From positions 1-19,375 of the forward strand of contig JADYZL010000058.1 of assembly GCA_020853155.1 (NCBI GenBank): 19,375 nucleotides of DNA, read 5' to 3'. The first letter of the stretch is position 1. Every line of letters begins with the position of its first letter. Made by a program: the position numbers and the translations under genes. The DNA comes from Bryobacterales bacterium (GTDB lineage Bacteria; Acidobacteriota; Terriglobia; Bryobacterales; Bryobacteraceae). The notes under the pieces are model-generated. The model ran no database searches and was not told where the DNA came from. It was given only the letters and a program-made list of their open reading frames with translations. This document shows, piece after piece, positions 1-6,759 of this stretch.

Positions 1-239
1 AAATTCACGGGATCGGGCAGCAGTTCAATCGCCGAGGTGCCTCCGATCCGTTTCATCATGATATTTCCTGCATAGTCTCCGGACCAGGTGTTTCCGGAAT
101 TAAGGCTCACGTCCACTTGCCCGTAAGAAATGAGATTCACTACCGTAGCCTGAATGGTTCCCGCGTTCGCAGTAAGCGTTCCCACGGTGAGCAGCGCCCC
201 CAGTAGAATCGCAATGACGATACTTTTTTTATTGTTCAC
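1..239 (-). CDS. Secreted protein, PEP-CTERM-substrate-like (N-terminal part, cut by window edge)
   Basis: An open frame of 79 codons starts at a GTG (237-239) and runs off the left edge. The start is chosen because an AAGGAAGG Shine-Dalgarno sits five bases upstream. The N-terminus is a clear Sec signal peptide: NNKKS basic segment, a hydrophobic core around IVIAILLGALLTVGTL, then a small-residue cleavage region (TANAG). The mature part begins with beta-rich sequence containing YGQVDVSLNSG and a YAGN segment. Many exported PEP-CTERM proteins of Bryobacterales begin this way, but the diagnostic C-terminal PEP motif and membrane anchor would lie outside the window, so that assignment is inference. 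It stands alone, facing away from a 537-bp upstream region unusually rich in repeats. Confidence 0.7.
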   Translation of the reverse strand, partial: MNNKKSIVIAILLGALLTVGTLTANAGTIQATVVNLISYGQVDVSLNSGNTWSGDYAGNIMMKRIGGTSAIELLPDPVN

Positions 240-298
240 TTTAACCTTCCTTCTCTCGGTTCCCGTCCGGGCTTCCTGCAATACTCAGAATCCCTTCC

Positions 299-323
299 GG
301 CTTGCCCCCATCTTGGGGTAGCC
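299..323 (-). promoter_or_regulatory. Nested hairpin in the 5' leader of the secreted-protein gene
   Basis: Read on the minus strand, GGCT (320-323) can pair with AGCC (299-302). Inside this, CCCCA (314-318) pairs with TGGGG (306-310) around an AGA loop. The element lies about 60-85 bases upstream of the GTG start, so it would probably be in the mRNA leader. There is no U-tract, so it does not look like an intrinsic terminator. I do not recognise it as a known riboswitch class. Its role is unknown. Confidence 0.4.
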
Positions 324-352
324 AAAGACCTAAGTCAATGAAACTAAATGCC

Positions 353-388
353 TTAGTACCTAGTACATCGGAAGGTATCGCCTAGCAC
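353..388. promoter_or_regulatory. Tandem CTAGTAC-type boxes upstream of the secreted-protein gene
   Basis: TTAGTAC (353-359) is directly followed by CTAGTAC (360-366), a head-to-tail 7-bp repeat. A further relative, CTAGCAC, lies at 382-388. More exact copies of CTAGTAC occur at 582-588 and 661-667, and a partial CTAGTAA at 569-575. On the minus strand, the sense of the downstream gene, the box reads GTACTAG and lies about 110-150 bases before the start codon. The spacing fits a regulator-binding region. The identity of any binding protein is not visible from the sequence. Confidence 0.4.
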
Positions 389-400
389 TTTCGGCAGTAA

Positions 401-412
401 GATTAGCTAATC
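401..412. promoter_or_regulatory. Perfect 12-bp palindrome GATTAGCTAATC
   Basis: The sequence GATTAGCTAATC is fully self-complementary and sits in an AT-rich stretch just upstream of the CTAGTAC boxes with respect to the minus-strand gene. A palindrome of this size in a promoter region fits a dimeric repressor or activator site. No specific regulator can be assigned. Confidence 0.35.
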
Positions 413-456
413 ATATAAGAAATAGACAAAATCGAAAGAACTCTCATGATTGCCTC

Positions 457-545
457 GACCCCAATGGGGTGGTCTGTATGGAAGCGACCCCTTCGGGGGT
501 GGCCCGTTTGGGGGTGGCCCGTTTGGGGGTAACCCTTTTAGGGCA
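457..545. repeat. 15-bp tandem repeat array with self-complementary units
   Basis: Two exact copies of GGCCCGTTTGGGGGT (501-515 and 516-530) are preceded by a 12/15 match (486-500). More degenerate relatives lie on either side (471-485, 531-545, and a CCCC-AAT-GGGG unit at 457-470). Several units can fold back on themselves. ACCCC-TTCG-GGGGT (487-500) is a C(UUCG)G-type tetraloop hairpin when read on the plus strand. In one plus frame the array would encode GVARL pentapeptide repeats within a 35-codon ORF starting at ATG 478, but no ribosome binding site supports translation. Confidence 0.6.
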
Positions 546-776
546 AAAGAAACCACCGTCCCGCGATTCTAGTAAGTTCCCCTAGTACCAAAGCAGTACA
601 AACCCGCGTTCAGCGAAATTGCAAAGCAGGCATTTGGGTGGTCCTCGAAAAGAGGCAGGACTAGTACGAAACCGGCGGATGACGCACGGCGGTTGAGCAG
701 TTGGCAGCCAACGAGTGTTGCTTGCGGGAGACGAGCCGATTGGATCCGGCGGATCACGTCAGGCGGGAGTGGAGCC

Positions 777-1787
777 TCAGCGCTGCAGAGTGATTTCGAA
801 GCGGTCGAAGCCCCAGGAATTGACGACGAGCGTTTCTTCGAGCAAGCGTTCCCGCGAATCCAGCAGGATGCGCAGGCGGAAGCGTGGGAAGGGTTCCGGC
901 GCCAGGATAAGATCCTGCATCACGGCTTCATGGGCGCCTGCGGGGAAGTCCGCCGGGAACACGGTCCAATAAGGCATGCGCAGGCGGTTCGAAAGCTGCT
1001 GATACCAGGTGCTTTGGAACTGGGCCACTTGCCATACGGGCTGCTTCTGGCGCTTCAACAATTGCGCTTCCGTGGCGTCGAAATTCTCGCCCACAAAGTA
1101 ATCGATGTTGGCGAAGTGCGAATCCGTCTCAACCACACAATGAACTCGCGCCAAGCTGTAGGTATCCGGGAAGCACGCTTCGCGTAGCGGAACGCTCCCA
1201 GCATAGCTGAAGTTGGCAATCACGCTGATCGCTTCGGCGTGGTTGGCGGCGCGGTAGCCCACGTAACCGGTCGCGAGCAGGATAACCACGAATGCAAACC
1301 CCCTCCCGGCGGCTTTGCGGATCCCCATCTCGAGGTTCACGAGGTGGCTGATCCAGGGCCAGAAGGCATAGCCGAGCAGCAGCAGAAAGAGCCAGGGATC
1401 AAACCATGGCAGGGTATCGAGATGAAACCATGCCCGGTCCAACGGGTAGAGAAGTTGGACGCCATCGACGCCCAGAAGATCCAGCGTCAGGCGCAAGCCG
1501 ATGCCCGCGAGGCCCAGCAGCCATAGACTTGCAAAGCCAATTGGCTGGCGCGAGTGCAGCCGTAGCAAAGCCGCCAGTCCGGCGGCCAGCAGTGGCGCAG
1601 CCACCAAGGCATGAAACGGCCCGCCCACGAAGGAGAAAAGATTGACCGCGGAGAAGGGCACGCTCAGATAATCAAGATCCGGCAAACTCGCGCCGAGAAT
1701 CAGCGCCGCTTCCCCGCGTCTGGATAGCCGCCCTAACCCCGTACGGCTCAGGGTGAATGCAGCGAGGGAATTCGTGAGGGGGTCCAT
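777..1787 (-). CDS. YbcI/YdjM-like (DUF457) membrane protein, putative metal-dependent hydrolase
   Basis: A 336-residue integral membrane protein. The N-terminus MDPLTNSLAAFTLSRTG and the PDLDYL segment (36-41) are typical of the YbcI/YdjM family, annotated as membrane-bound metal-dependent hydrolases. The family segment around a conserved Asp, 'LLYPLDRAWFHLD' plus 'FDPWL' (113-133), is also present. Hydrophobic spans lie roughly at 49-76, 84-105, 127-150 and 163-180, and are followed by a soluble C-terminal part of about 150 residues. Relatives usually carry an HRGxTHS motif; here the equivalent is FVGGPFHAL, with one His (59) kept, so catalytic capacity is uncertain. It starts seven bases after the lipid kinase stop codon and is probably co-transcribed with it. 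The physiological substrate of the family is not established. Confidence 0.75.
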   Translation of the reverse strand: MDPLTNSLAAFTLSRTGLGRLSRRGEAALILGASLPDLDYLSVPFSAVNLFSFVGGPFHALVAAPLLAAGLAALLRLHSRQPIGFASLWLLGLAGIGLRLTLDLLGVDGVQLLYPLDRAWFHLDTLPWFDPWLFLLLLGYAFWPWISHLVNLEMGIRKAAGRGFAFVVILLATGYVGYRAANHAEAISVIANFSYAGSVPLREACFPDTYSLARVHCVVETDSHFANIDYFVGENFDATEAQLLKRQKQPVWQVAQFQSTWYQQLSNRLRMPYWTVFPADFPAGAHEAVMQDLILAPEPFPRFRLRILLDSRERLLEETLVVNSWGFDRFEITLQR

Positions 1788-1794
1788 GGCGGGT

Positions 1795-2727
1795 TCACGC
1801 TGCCTGGCCGTGCGCGTCCTGAAGATAGCCGGGAGGTGTCAGCAGGTTCAGCGCATCCGGTTCTACCGTCACGGTGGCGGGCAGCAGACCGACGTACTCC
1901 CCGTCCACGTGCAGATGCACCGGTTCCCAGTCGGCGGAGCGCAACTCGATCCGGCGGCTGCGCAGCACGGTGATTCGATCCGCGGTGTCGACCCGGCCGG
2001 AGAGGATCGAAAACAGGTGGGCCAGGTAAGTAGCCGTGAATTTGCCCTCAAAAAGGATGACTTCGAGATCATCGTCCGTGATCCGGATACTTGGGGCGAT
2101 GTTGAGATCGCCACCGTAATTCCGTACCCGGCTCGCCAGGCATAGGGATGCCTGATAGGTGGAACCGTCCGCCGTCACTTGTAACTGCTCCAGGTTGCGC
2201 CCGAGTTGCGAAATCCCGGCCACCCAGTAAGCCACCTTGCCCAGCCTGCGCTTCAAGCCATGGTTCACGGTATGCACCATTCGCGCGTCGAAACCAGCGC
2301 CGGCCATCATCAGGAAATAGCGCTCCCCCTGCGGTCCGGCGGCCACCTTGCCGACCGGGATCCGCACCGTGCGCAATTGCGGCAGTGCGGCGAGAGCCTT
2401 TCGCCAGGAGCCGATCTGCATTTCGTTTGCCAGCACGTTGGCCGTTCCCGCCGGTAGCACGCCGAACGCGACGTCCGTATGCACAAGTCCATTCATCACT
2501 TCGTTGATAGTGCCGTCCCCGCCGGCGACGATCACCGTGTCCACCCCTTCGCGCTCCGCCAACTCCCTGGCAATCGCTCCCCCGGTTCCAGGGCCCGTCG
2601 TGGCCACCAGTTCCACGGGGATCCCCGCTTGGCGCAATTGTTCCACGGCCTGATCGAGCATTCCCCGGCCGTGCCGCCGCAGCGTGCCCGCTTCCGGGTT
2701 GTAGATCAGACGCGCGTTTCGAGCCAA
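1795..2727 (-). CDS. Diacylglycerol kinase family lipid kinase (YegS/DagK-like)
   Basis: A 310-residue cytosolic or membrane-associated lipid kinase of the DAGK catalytic-domain superfamily, which phosphorylates diacylglycerol, sphingoid or related lipids with ATP. Visible signatures are the early NPEAG phosphate-binding region (10-14), the hallmark GGDGTINEVMNGL (69-81), PAGTANVLA (about 92-100), AGAGFDA near the domain junction, and a C-terminal HVDGEYVG. The length matches bacterial YegS/DgkB proteins. The start is a TTG at 2725-2727, supported by GAGGT five bases upstream. It diverges from ligA across a very short gap and is followed seven bases downstream by the YdjM-like membrane protein gene, suggesting a two-gene lipid/membrane operon. 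The exact lipid substrate cannot be told from the sequence. Confidence 0.88.
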   Translation of the reverse strand: MARNARLIYNPEAGTLRRHGRGMLDQAVEQLRQAGIPVELVATTGPGTGGAIARELAEREGVDTVIVAGGDGTINEVMNGLVHTDVAFGVLPAGTANVLANEMQIGSWRKALAALPQLRTVRIPVGKVAAGPQGERYFLMMAGAGFDARMVHTVNHGLKRRLGKVAYWVAGISQLGRNLEQLQVTADGSTYQASLCLASRVRNYGGDLNIAPSIRITDDDLEVILFEGKFTATYLAHLFSILSGRVDTADRITVLRSRRIELRSADWEPVHLHVDGEYVGLLPATVTVEPDALNLLTPPGYLQDAHGQAA

Positions 2728-2781
2728 ATCAACCTCTAACCAATGCGAAACTCAAATAAGAAACGGTCTATCACAAAAGCA

Positions 2782-4809
2782 ATGAAGCTGGATGCCGACT
2801 CTCAGGAAATCGAGCGCCTTCGCGATGAACTGCGCAAGCATGAACACCAATACTATGTACTCGATCAACCGTTGATCTCCGACGCGGAATACGACCGGAT
2901 GATGCGCCGCTTGCAGGAGCTGGAACGCACCCATCCGGAGACGGTCACCCCCGATTCTCCCACGCAACGGGTAGGCGGCGCGCCGCGCTCAGGAACCGGG
3001 ACCGTGCCGCACAGCTCTCCGATGCTGAGCCTGGATAACGCGCTAAATGAAGAGGAACTCGCCGCCTTTGACCGCCGTGTGCATGAATTGCTGCAAGCCG
3101 CGCCAGAAGGGCGGACGCCCTTCCGGTACGTGGCGGAGTTGAAGCTTGACGGTCTTTCCATGGCCGTCCGCTACCGCGCTAGCCAACTGGCGATCGCCAT
3201 CACGCGCGGAGACGGCCGGGAGGGTGAGGTTGTGACGGAGAATGCCCGGACCATACGTTCGTTACCCCTGAGCGTGCACGGAGAGTTCCCGGATATGGAA
3301 GCACGCGGCGAAGTGGTGATGCCGCGCCCCGCCTTCGAGGCGGTGAATCATCAGCGGGAGATTGAAGGGCTGAGCCTTTTCGCCAACCCTCGCAACGCCG
3401 CCGCCGGAACCCTGCGGATGCTCGATTCGCGGGTTACGGCCTCACGCCGCCTGGATTACTACGCCTACTATTTGCTCCAGGACGGCCAGCCCGCGCTCGA
3501 CAGCCAGTGGGAGAGTCTCGACACGCTCGAACAACTCGGCTTCAAGGTAAACCCGCATCGCAAGCTGTGCAACGATGTGGGCGAACTTCTCGCAGTCATT
3601 CGGGAATGGGGGGCGTTGCGCGAGCAGTTACCGTATGAAATCGACGGTGTGGTGGTGAAAGTGGATTCGCGCCGGCAGCAGGAGGCGTTGGGATCCACGG
3701 CAAAGGCCCCGCGATGGGCGATCGCCTTTAAGTACGCCGCCGTCCAGGTGGAGACGGAACTGGAGCGCATCACGGTGCAGGTGGGCCGCACGGGAGCGCT
3801 GACGCCCGTGGCGAATCTGCGCCCGGTGGAGGTGAGCGGAGTCACCGTCTCTCGCGCCACGTTGCACAACATGGACGAGATTGAGCGCCTGGGCGTGGCG
3901 GAGGGTGATACCGTGCTCATCGAGCGCAGCGGCGATGTCATTCCGAAAGTGCTGCGTGTCGTTCAGCAGGGGCGGCACCGGCGGTTTTTCACGATGCCCG
4001 CGGAGTGCCCCGTCTGCGGTGGAAACGTGGTCCGTGAGCCGGGCGAGGTCGCCTATCGTTGCGTGAACGCAAATTGCCCGGCGAAGATCCGGGAAACATT
4101 GCTGCATTTCGCCTCGCGCTCCGTGATGGATATCGACGGCTTAGGCGATGTCATCGTGGATCAACTTCTCACCCGCGAACTCGTCCGCAACCCGGCGGAT
4201 TTGTACCGGTTGACCGTGGAGCAGATCGAAGCGCTCGACCGCATGGGGCGCAAGTCCGCCGAAAACCTCGTGGCCGCGATCGCGGGCTCGCGGAATCAGC
4301 CTTTGCCGCGCGTCATTAGCGCTCTCGGTATCCGCTTCGTGGGCGAACGGACGGCCCAACTGCTTGCGGCGGCCTTCCCCGGCATGGATGAGTTGATGGC
4401 GGCTTCCGAGGAGGAATTGCAACGCGCTGACGAGATTGGCCCCAAGGTGGCCCGCTGCATTCGCGATTTTTTCGCGGACGCGCACAATCGTGCGTTCGTG
4501 GAGGAACTTCGCGAAGCCGGGCTTCAGTTCCGGTTCCACTCTCCCGCCGCCATCGCCAGGGTGGAAGGCGTTGCCGGGAAAACGTTCGTGCTCACGGGCA
4601 CGCTGCCGTCCCTCTCTCGCGAAGACGCGAAAGCCCGCATTGAAGCGGTGGGCGGCAAAGTCACTGGCTCCGTGAGTGGGAAAACGGACTTCGTTCTGGC
4701 CGGGGCGGACCCTGGCTCCAAGCTGGAAAGGGCGCAAACACTCGGCGTGCGCGTGATCGATGAAGCGGAATTTCTCTCGATGCTCGGTTCCGCTTCGCCC
4801 GGCGATTAA
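2782..4809 (+). CDS. ligA: NAD+-dependent DNA ligase LigA
   Basis: This is the essential replicative ligase, which seals nicks using NAD+ as AMP donor. All domains are present in order: domain Ia with HEHQYYVLDQPLISDAEYD; the nucleotidyltransferase domain with the active-site Lys in ELKLDGLS (codon at 3142); an OB fold; a four-Cys zinc finger (CPVC...C...C, about 4006-4080); helix-hairpin-helix repeats; and a C-terminal BRCT domain beginning near GKTFVLTGTLPS. I choose ATG 2782 (675 residues) because family proteins begin just before the EIERLRDEL helix. An in-frame ATG at 2743 would add 13 basic residues, and neither start has a strong ribosome binding site. It diverges from the lipid kinase gene. 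Its TAA overlaps the convergent Gfo/Idh stop codon. Confidence 0.96.
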   Translation: MKLDADSQEIERLRDELRKHEHQYYVLDQPLISDAEYDRMMRRLQELERTHPETVTPDSPTQRVGGAPRSGTGTVPHSSPMLSLDNALNEEELAAFDRRVHELLQAAPEGRTPFRYVAELKLDGLSMAVRYRASQLAIAITRGDGREGEVVTENARTIRSLPLSVHGEFPDMEARGEVVMPRPAFEAVNHQREIEGLSLFANPRNAAAGTLRMLDSRVTASRRLDYYAYYLLQDGQPALDSQWESLDTLEQLGFKVNPHRKLCNDVGELLAVIREWGALREQLPYEIDGVVVKVDSRRQQEALGSTAKAPRWAIAFKYAAVQVETELERITVQVGRTGALTPVANLRPVEVSGVTVSRATLHNMDEIERLGVAEGDTVLIERSGDVIPKVLRVVQQGRHRRFFTMPAECPVCGGNVVREPGEVAYRCVNANCPAKIRETLLHFASRSVMDIDGLGDVIVDQLLTRELVRNPADLYRLTVEQIEALDRMGRKSAENLVAAIAGSRNQPLPRVISALGIRFVGERTAQLLAAAFPGMDELMAASEEELQRADEIGPKVARCIRDFFADAHNRAFVEELREAGLQFRFHSPAAIARVEGVAGKTFVLTGTLPSLSREDAKARIEAVGGKVTGSVSGKTDFVLAGADPGSKLERAQTLGVRVIDEAEFLSMLGSASPGD

Positions 4810-6188
4810 GCGCCAATGGGTTCCGGCCGCACCCAGGGCTTGCGATACTCACGGCGCAGCAGCGCGTTCGCCGCCCGGCTGTTCTTGACCTCCCGCCGCG
4901 CTGGATCGTAGCGCAGCGTCTCTCCAGTCTGCATCGCGATGTTTGCCACGATGCAGCTTGCCGTGGAAATGTGGCCTTCTTCGATATCGGCCACGGGCCG
5001 CCCACGCCGTTCGATCGCCGCGAGAAAATCGAGCATGTGCAGGCGCGTGGCGGGCGCGGCATTTAACTCAATTGCCTCTTCCTTGAGATCCTCGGGAAAT
5101 TTCTCCCGCTCGAACACGCAATCGAAATGGATCTTCTTTCCCTTCGGGTCGAGCGGCACGAAGTCGGCCCGCATGGTGCTTGCCTTGAGGACGCCCTTCT
5201 CTCCATGCAGGAACAGTGCCCAGGGGTAGTCCGGATCGGGCGGCACGCCCCAACTCCGGTGCTGCCAGACTGCATGGAACTCCGGGTATTCAAAGACGGC
5301 GGTCTGCGTGTCCGGGATGTTTGACTTTCCCTCTTTCTGAACATAAATGCCACCCGTCGAGCTCACGCGCTCCGGCCAGCCCAAGTGCAGCATCCACCGG
5401 ACCGTATCCAGCATGTGGACGCACATGTCGCCCATGATGCCGTTGCCGTATTCGCTGAAGGTGCGCCACCAGCGAACGTGCGGGAGCCCATCGTAAGGGC
5501 GCAGGGGAGCCGGGCCGGTCCACATCTCGTAGTCGAGGAAATCGGGCACGGGCTCCACTGGCGGGTTGCCGTTCGCGCGCATGGGGAAGTAGCAGCACAT
5601 GTCGACATGGCCCACCTTGCCAAGCAGGCCGGCGTCTACGATCTGCTTCTTCGCCGCAATGAGATGGGGCGTGCTTTTCCGTTGCGTCCCAACCTGCACC
5701 ACACGCCCATGCTTGCGCGCCGCCGCGAGAATCGCCTCGCCTTCCATCACATCCCGGCTGATCGGCTTCTGCAAATACACGTCGGCGCCGGATTCGATCG
5801 CCGCAACTGCATGGAGCGCGTGCCAGTGGTCCGGGCTGCCGACAAGCACGATGTCGAGGTCCTTTTCCTTGAGCATTTCCCGGTAATCGCCATAGGTGCG
5901 CGGCAACTTGTGCGATGCCTGCCGTTCCTTCGCCATCGCGGCTGCCCCGGCAAGCATTCTCCGGTCCGGATCGCAGAGGGAGACAATCTCAATCGGGGCC
6001 ACCTGTGCCAGACGCCACAGATCGCTCTTGCCATACCAGCCCGTGCCGATCAACCCGACGCGGCGCTTCTTCGCGTTCACAATATCGGGGCCATCCTGGC
6101 CCAGGGCGGATAGCGAAAGCATCCCCGCGGCCGACTGCAAAAAGTGGCGGCGGGCAATCGAGAACGAAGGCGTCACGGATGCGGGCAT
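4806..6188 (-). CDS. Gfo/Idh/MocA family oxidoreductase with Tat-type leader (copy 1)
   Basis: A 460-residue NAD(P)-dependent sugar-type dehydrogenase of the Gfo/Idh/MocA family. The start at ATG 6188 places a Tat-like leader (IARRHFLQSAAGML, 11-24) at the N-terminus and has GAGGAG ten bases upstream; the upstream in-frame ATG at 6248 would add 20 residues before this leader and is less likely. A Rossmann motif GTGWYG (48-53) follows, then CDPDRRM, PDHWHA (118-123) and QKPIS with Lys140, the counterpart of the family EKP motif. The C-terminal substrate domain contains GDMCVHMLD. Exported Gfo/Idh proteins of this type are common in Acidobacteriota and Planctomycetota, probably acting on glycans outside the cytoplasm. 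The substrate is unknown. It closely resembles the gene at 15762-17111. Confidence 0.9.
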   Translation of the reverse strand: MPASVTPSFSIARRHFLQSAAGMLSLSALGQDGPDIVNAKKRRVGLIGTGWYGKSDLWRLAQVAPIEIVSLCDPDRRMLAGAAAMAKERQASHKLPRTYGDYREMLKEKDLDIVLVGSPDHWHALHAVAAIESGADVYLQKPISRDVMEGEAILAAARKHGRVVQVGTQRKSTPHLIAAKKQIVDAGLLGKVGHVDMCCYFPMRANGNPPVEPVPDFLDYEMWTGPAPLRPYDGLPHVRWWRTFSEYGNGIMGDMCVHMLDTVRWMLHLGWPERVSSTGGIYVQKEGKSNIPDTQTAVFEYPEFHAVWQHRSWGVPPDPDYPWALFLHGEKGVLKASTMRADFVPLDPKGKKIHFDCVFEREKFPEDLKEEAIELNAAPATRLHMLDFLAAIERRGRPVADIEEGHISTASCIVANIAMQTGETLRYDPARREVKNSRAANALLRREYRKPWVRPEPIGA

Positions 6189-6488
6189 GTACAAGAGGCT
6201 CCTCTCTACGATCTGATCGTCCATCCTATCCCAGTTCGAGTTGTTCACGGATCCCTTCGACGTGATAGCTTCTATCGTGGAGATCTATCGTGGAGATCCT
6301 TCGTGGCGCGATCGATGGGAGACGTTTTCGCCGGGAACGGTTCGTCCCGCGGCGATGGCCTGCCCCGTCTTCGAAGCGGATTCCGGCGCTGAGAGAGAAG
6401 GGAAGCGGCTGGATGGAGTGGGAGACTATCGAGACTTTCGATTCGCAATCGGGAGCGAACCCGGGCCCACAGTTGAGGTAGGCGATCC
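6189..6488. other. Divergent intergenic region with an unassigned open frame
   Basis: This 300-bp stretch lies between the divergent Gfo/Idh gene and the [2Fe-2S] gene and should hold both promoters. It contains a 13-bp tandem duplication (6271-6296). A plus-strand frame is open from 6217 to a TGA at 6490-6492 that overlaps the GTG start of the next gene. Possible starts are TTG 6241, GTG 6262 and ATG 6355, all without a clear Shine-Dalgarno. Its translation resembles no family I recognise, so I do not call it a gene. Confidence 0.5.
6271..6296. repeat. 13-bp perfect tandem duplication
   Basis: TCTATCGTGGAGA occurs twice head to tail (6271-6283, 6284-6296), with a degenerate third copy following (6297-6309, 9 of 13 matching). 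It lies in the divergent promoter region about 85 bases upstream of the Gfo/Idh start and 190 bases upstream of the [2Fe-2S] gene. It could be a repeated regulator site or replication slippage. Confidence 0.6.
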
Positions 6489-6758
6489 GTGAAGGAACTC
6501 TTTGAAATCCGTGTGAACTCGAAAGCCCTGCTCGTGGATTCCCAAACCACGGTGGCGGTGGCCGTCGTCCGGGCTGGAGTTCTCAGTTTCCGCCGGTCGG
6601 CGAGTGGGGAGTGTCGAGGGCCTCTATGCGGTGTGGGAATTTGCGCCGAGTGCCGCGCCACCATCGATGGCGTGCCAGACCTCTACACCTGCCAACATTG
6701 GTGCCGGCCTGGCATGGTGGTCGAGACGGAAAAATGCCCTTGCGGAAAGGGAGCGTGA
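6489..6758 (+). CDS. (2Fe-2S)-binding small subunit, HcnA/OoxC-like
   Basis: An 89-residue ferredoxin-like subunit. The cluster-binding Cys pattern is visible: ECRGPLCGVGICAEC gives Cys42, 47, 52 and 55, followed by Cys68 in YTCQHW. The C-x4-C-x2-C plus distal Cys arrangement fits a plant-type [2Fe-2S] fold. Proteins of this size directly ahead of an HcnB-like flavoprotein belong to heteromeric FAD dehydrogenases: hydrogen cyanide synthase, opine oxidase and D-hydroxyproline dehydrogenase. The start is GTG 6489 with GAGGT nine bases upstream. The stop is one base before the next gene's ATG, so the two are co-translated. The third, DAO-type catalytic subunit is not in the window. Confidence 0.85.
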   Translation: MKELFEIRVNSKALLVDSQTTVAVAVVRAGVLSFRRSASGECRGPLCGVGICAECRATIDGVPDLYTCQHWCRPGMVVETEKCPCGKGA

Positions 6759-6759
6759 G

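Larger units (their letters stand above)
240..776. other. Long intergenic region rich in repeats and putative control sites
   Basis: This stretch separates the secreted-protein gene (which it precedes) from the 3' end of the YdjM-like gene. It is more AT-rich than its surroundings between about 320 and 440. I see no supported gene in it. It holds a structured leader (299-323), repeated CTAGTAC boxes, a 12-bp palindrome (401-412) and a 15-bp tandem repeat array (457-545). These are listed separately. Confidence 0.7.

Noticed and set aside
240..330. Possible cyclic-di-GMP (GEMM) riboswitch in the leader
   Set aside because: The conserved GGGCAAA and ACGCAAAGCC core segments are not present on the minus strand.
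569..757. 62-codon minus-strand ORF after the YdjM-like gene
   Set aside because: It has a GTG start without a ribosome binding site and no recognisable sequence, and it spans the repeated CTAGTAC boxes; it is probably a chance frame.
6604..6759. N-terminal extension of the FAD oxidoreductase frame
   Set aside because: It overlaps the [2Fe-2S] gene out of frame and precedes the proper flavoprotein N-terminus; ATG 6760 has the ribosome binding site.
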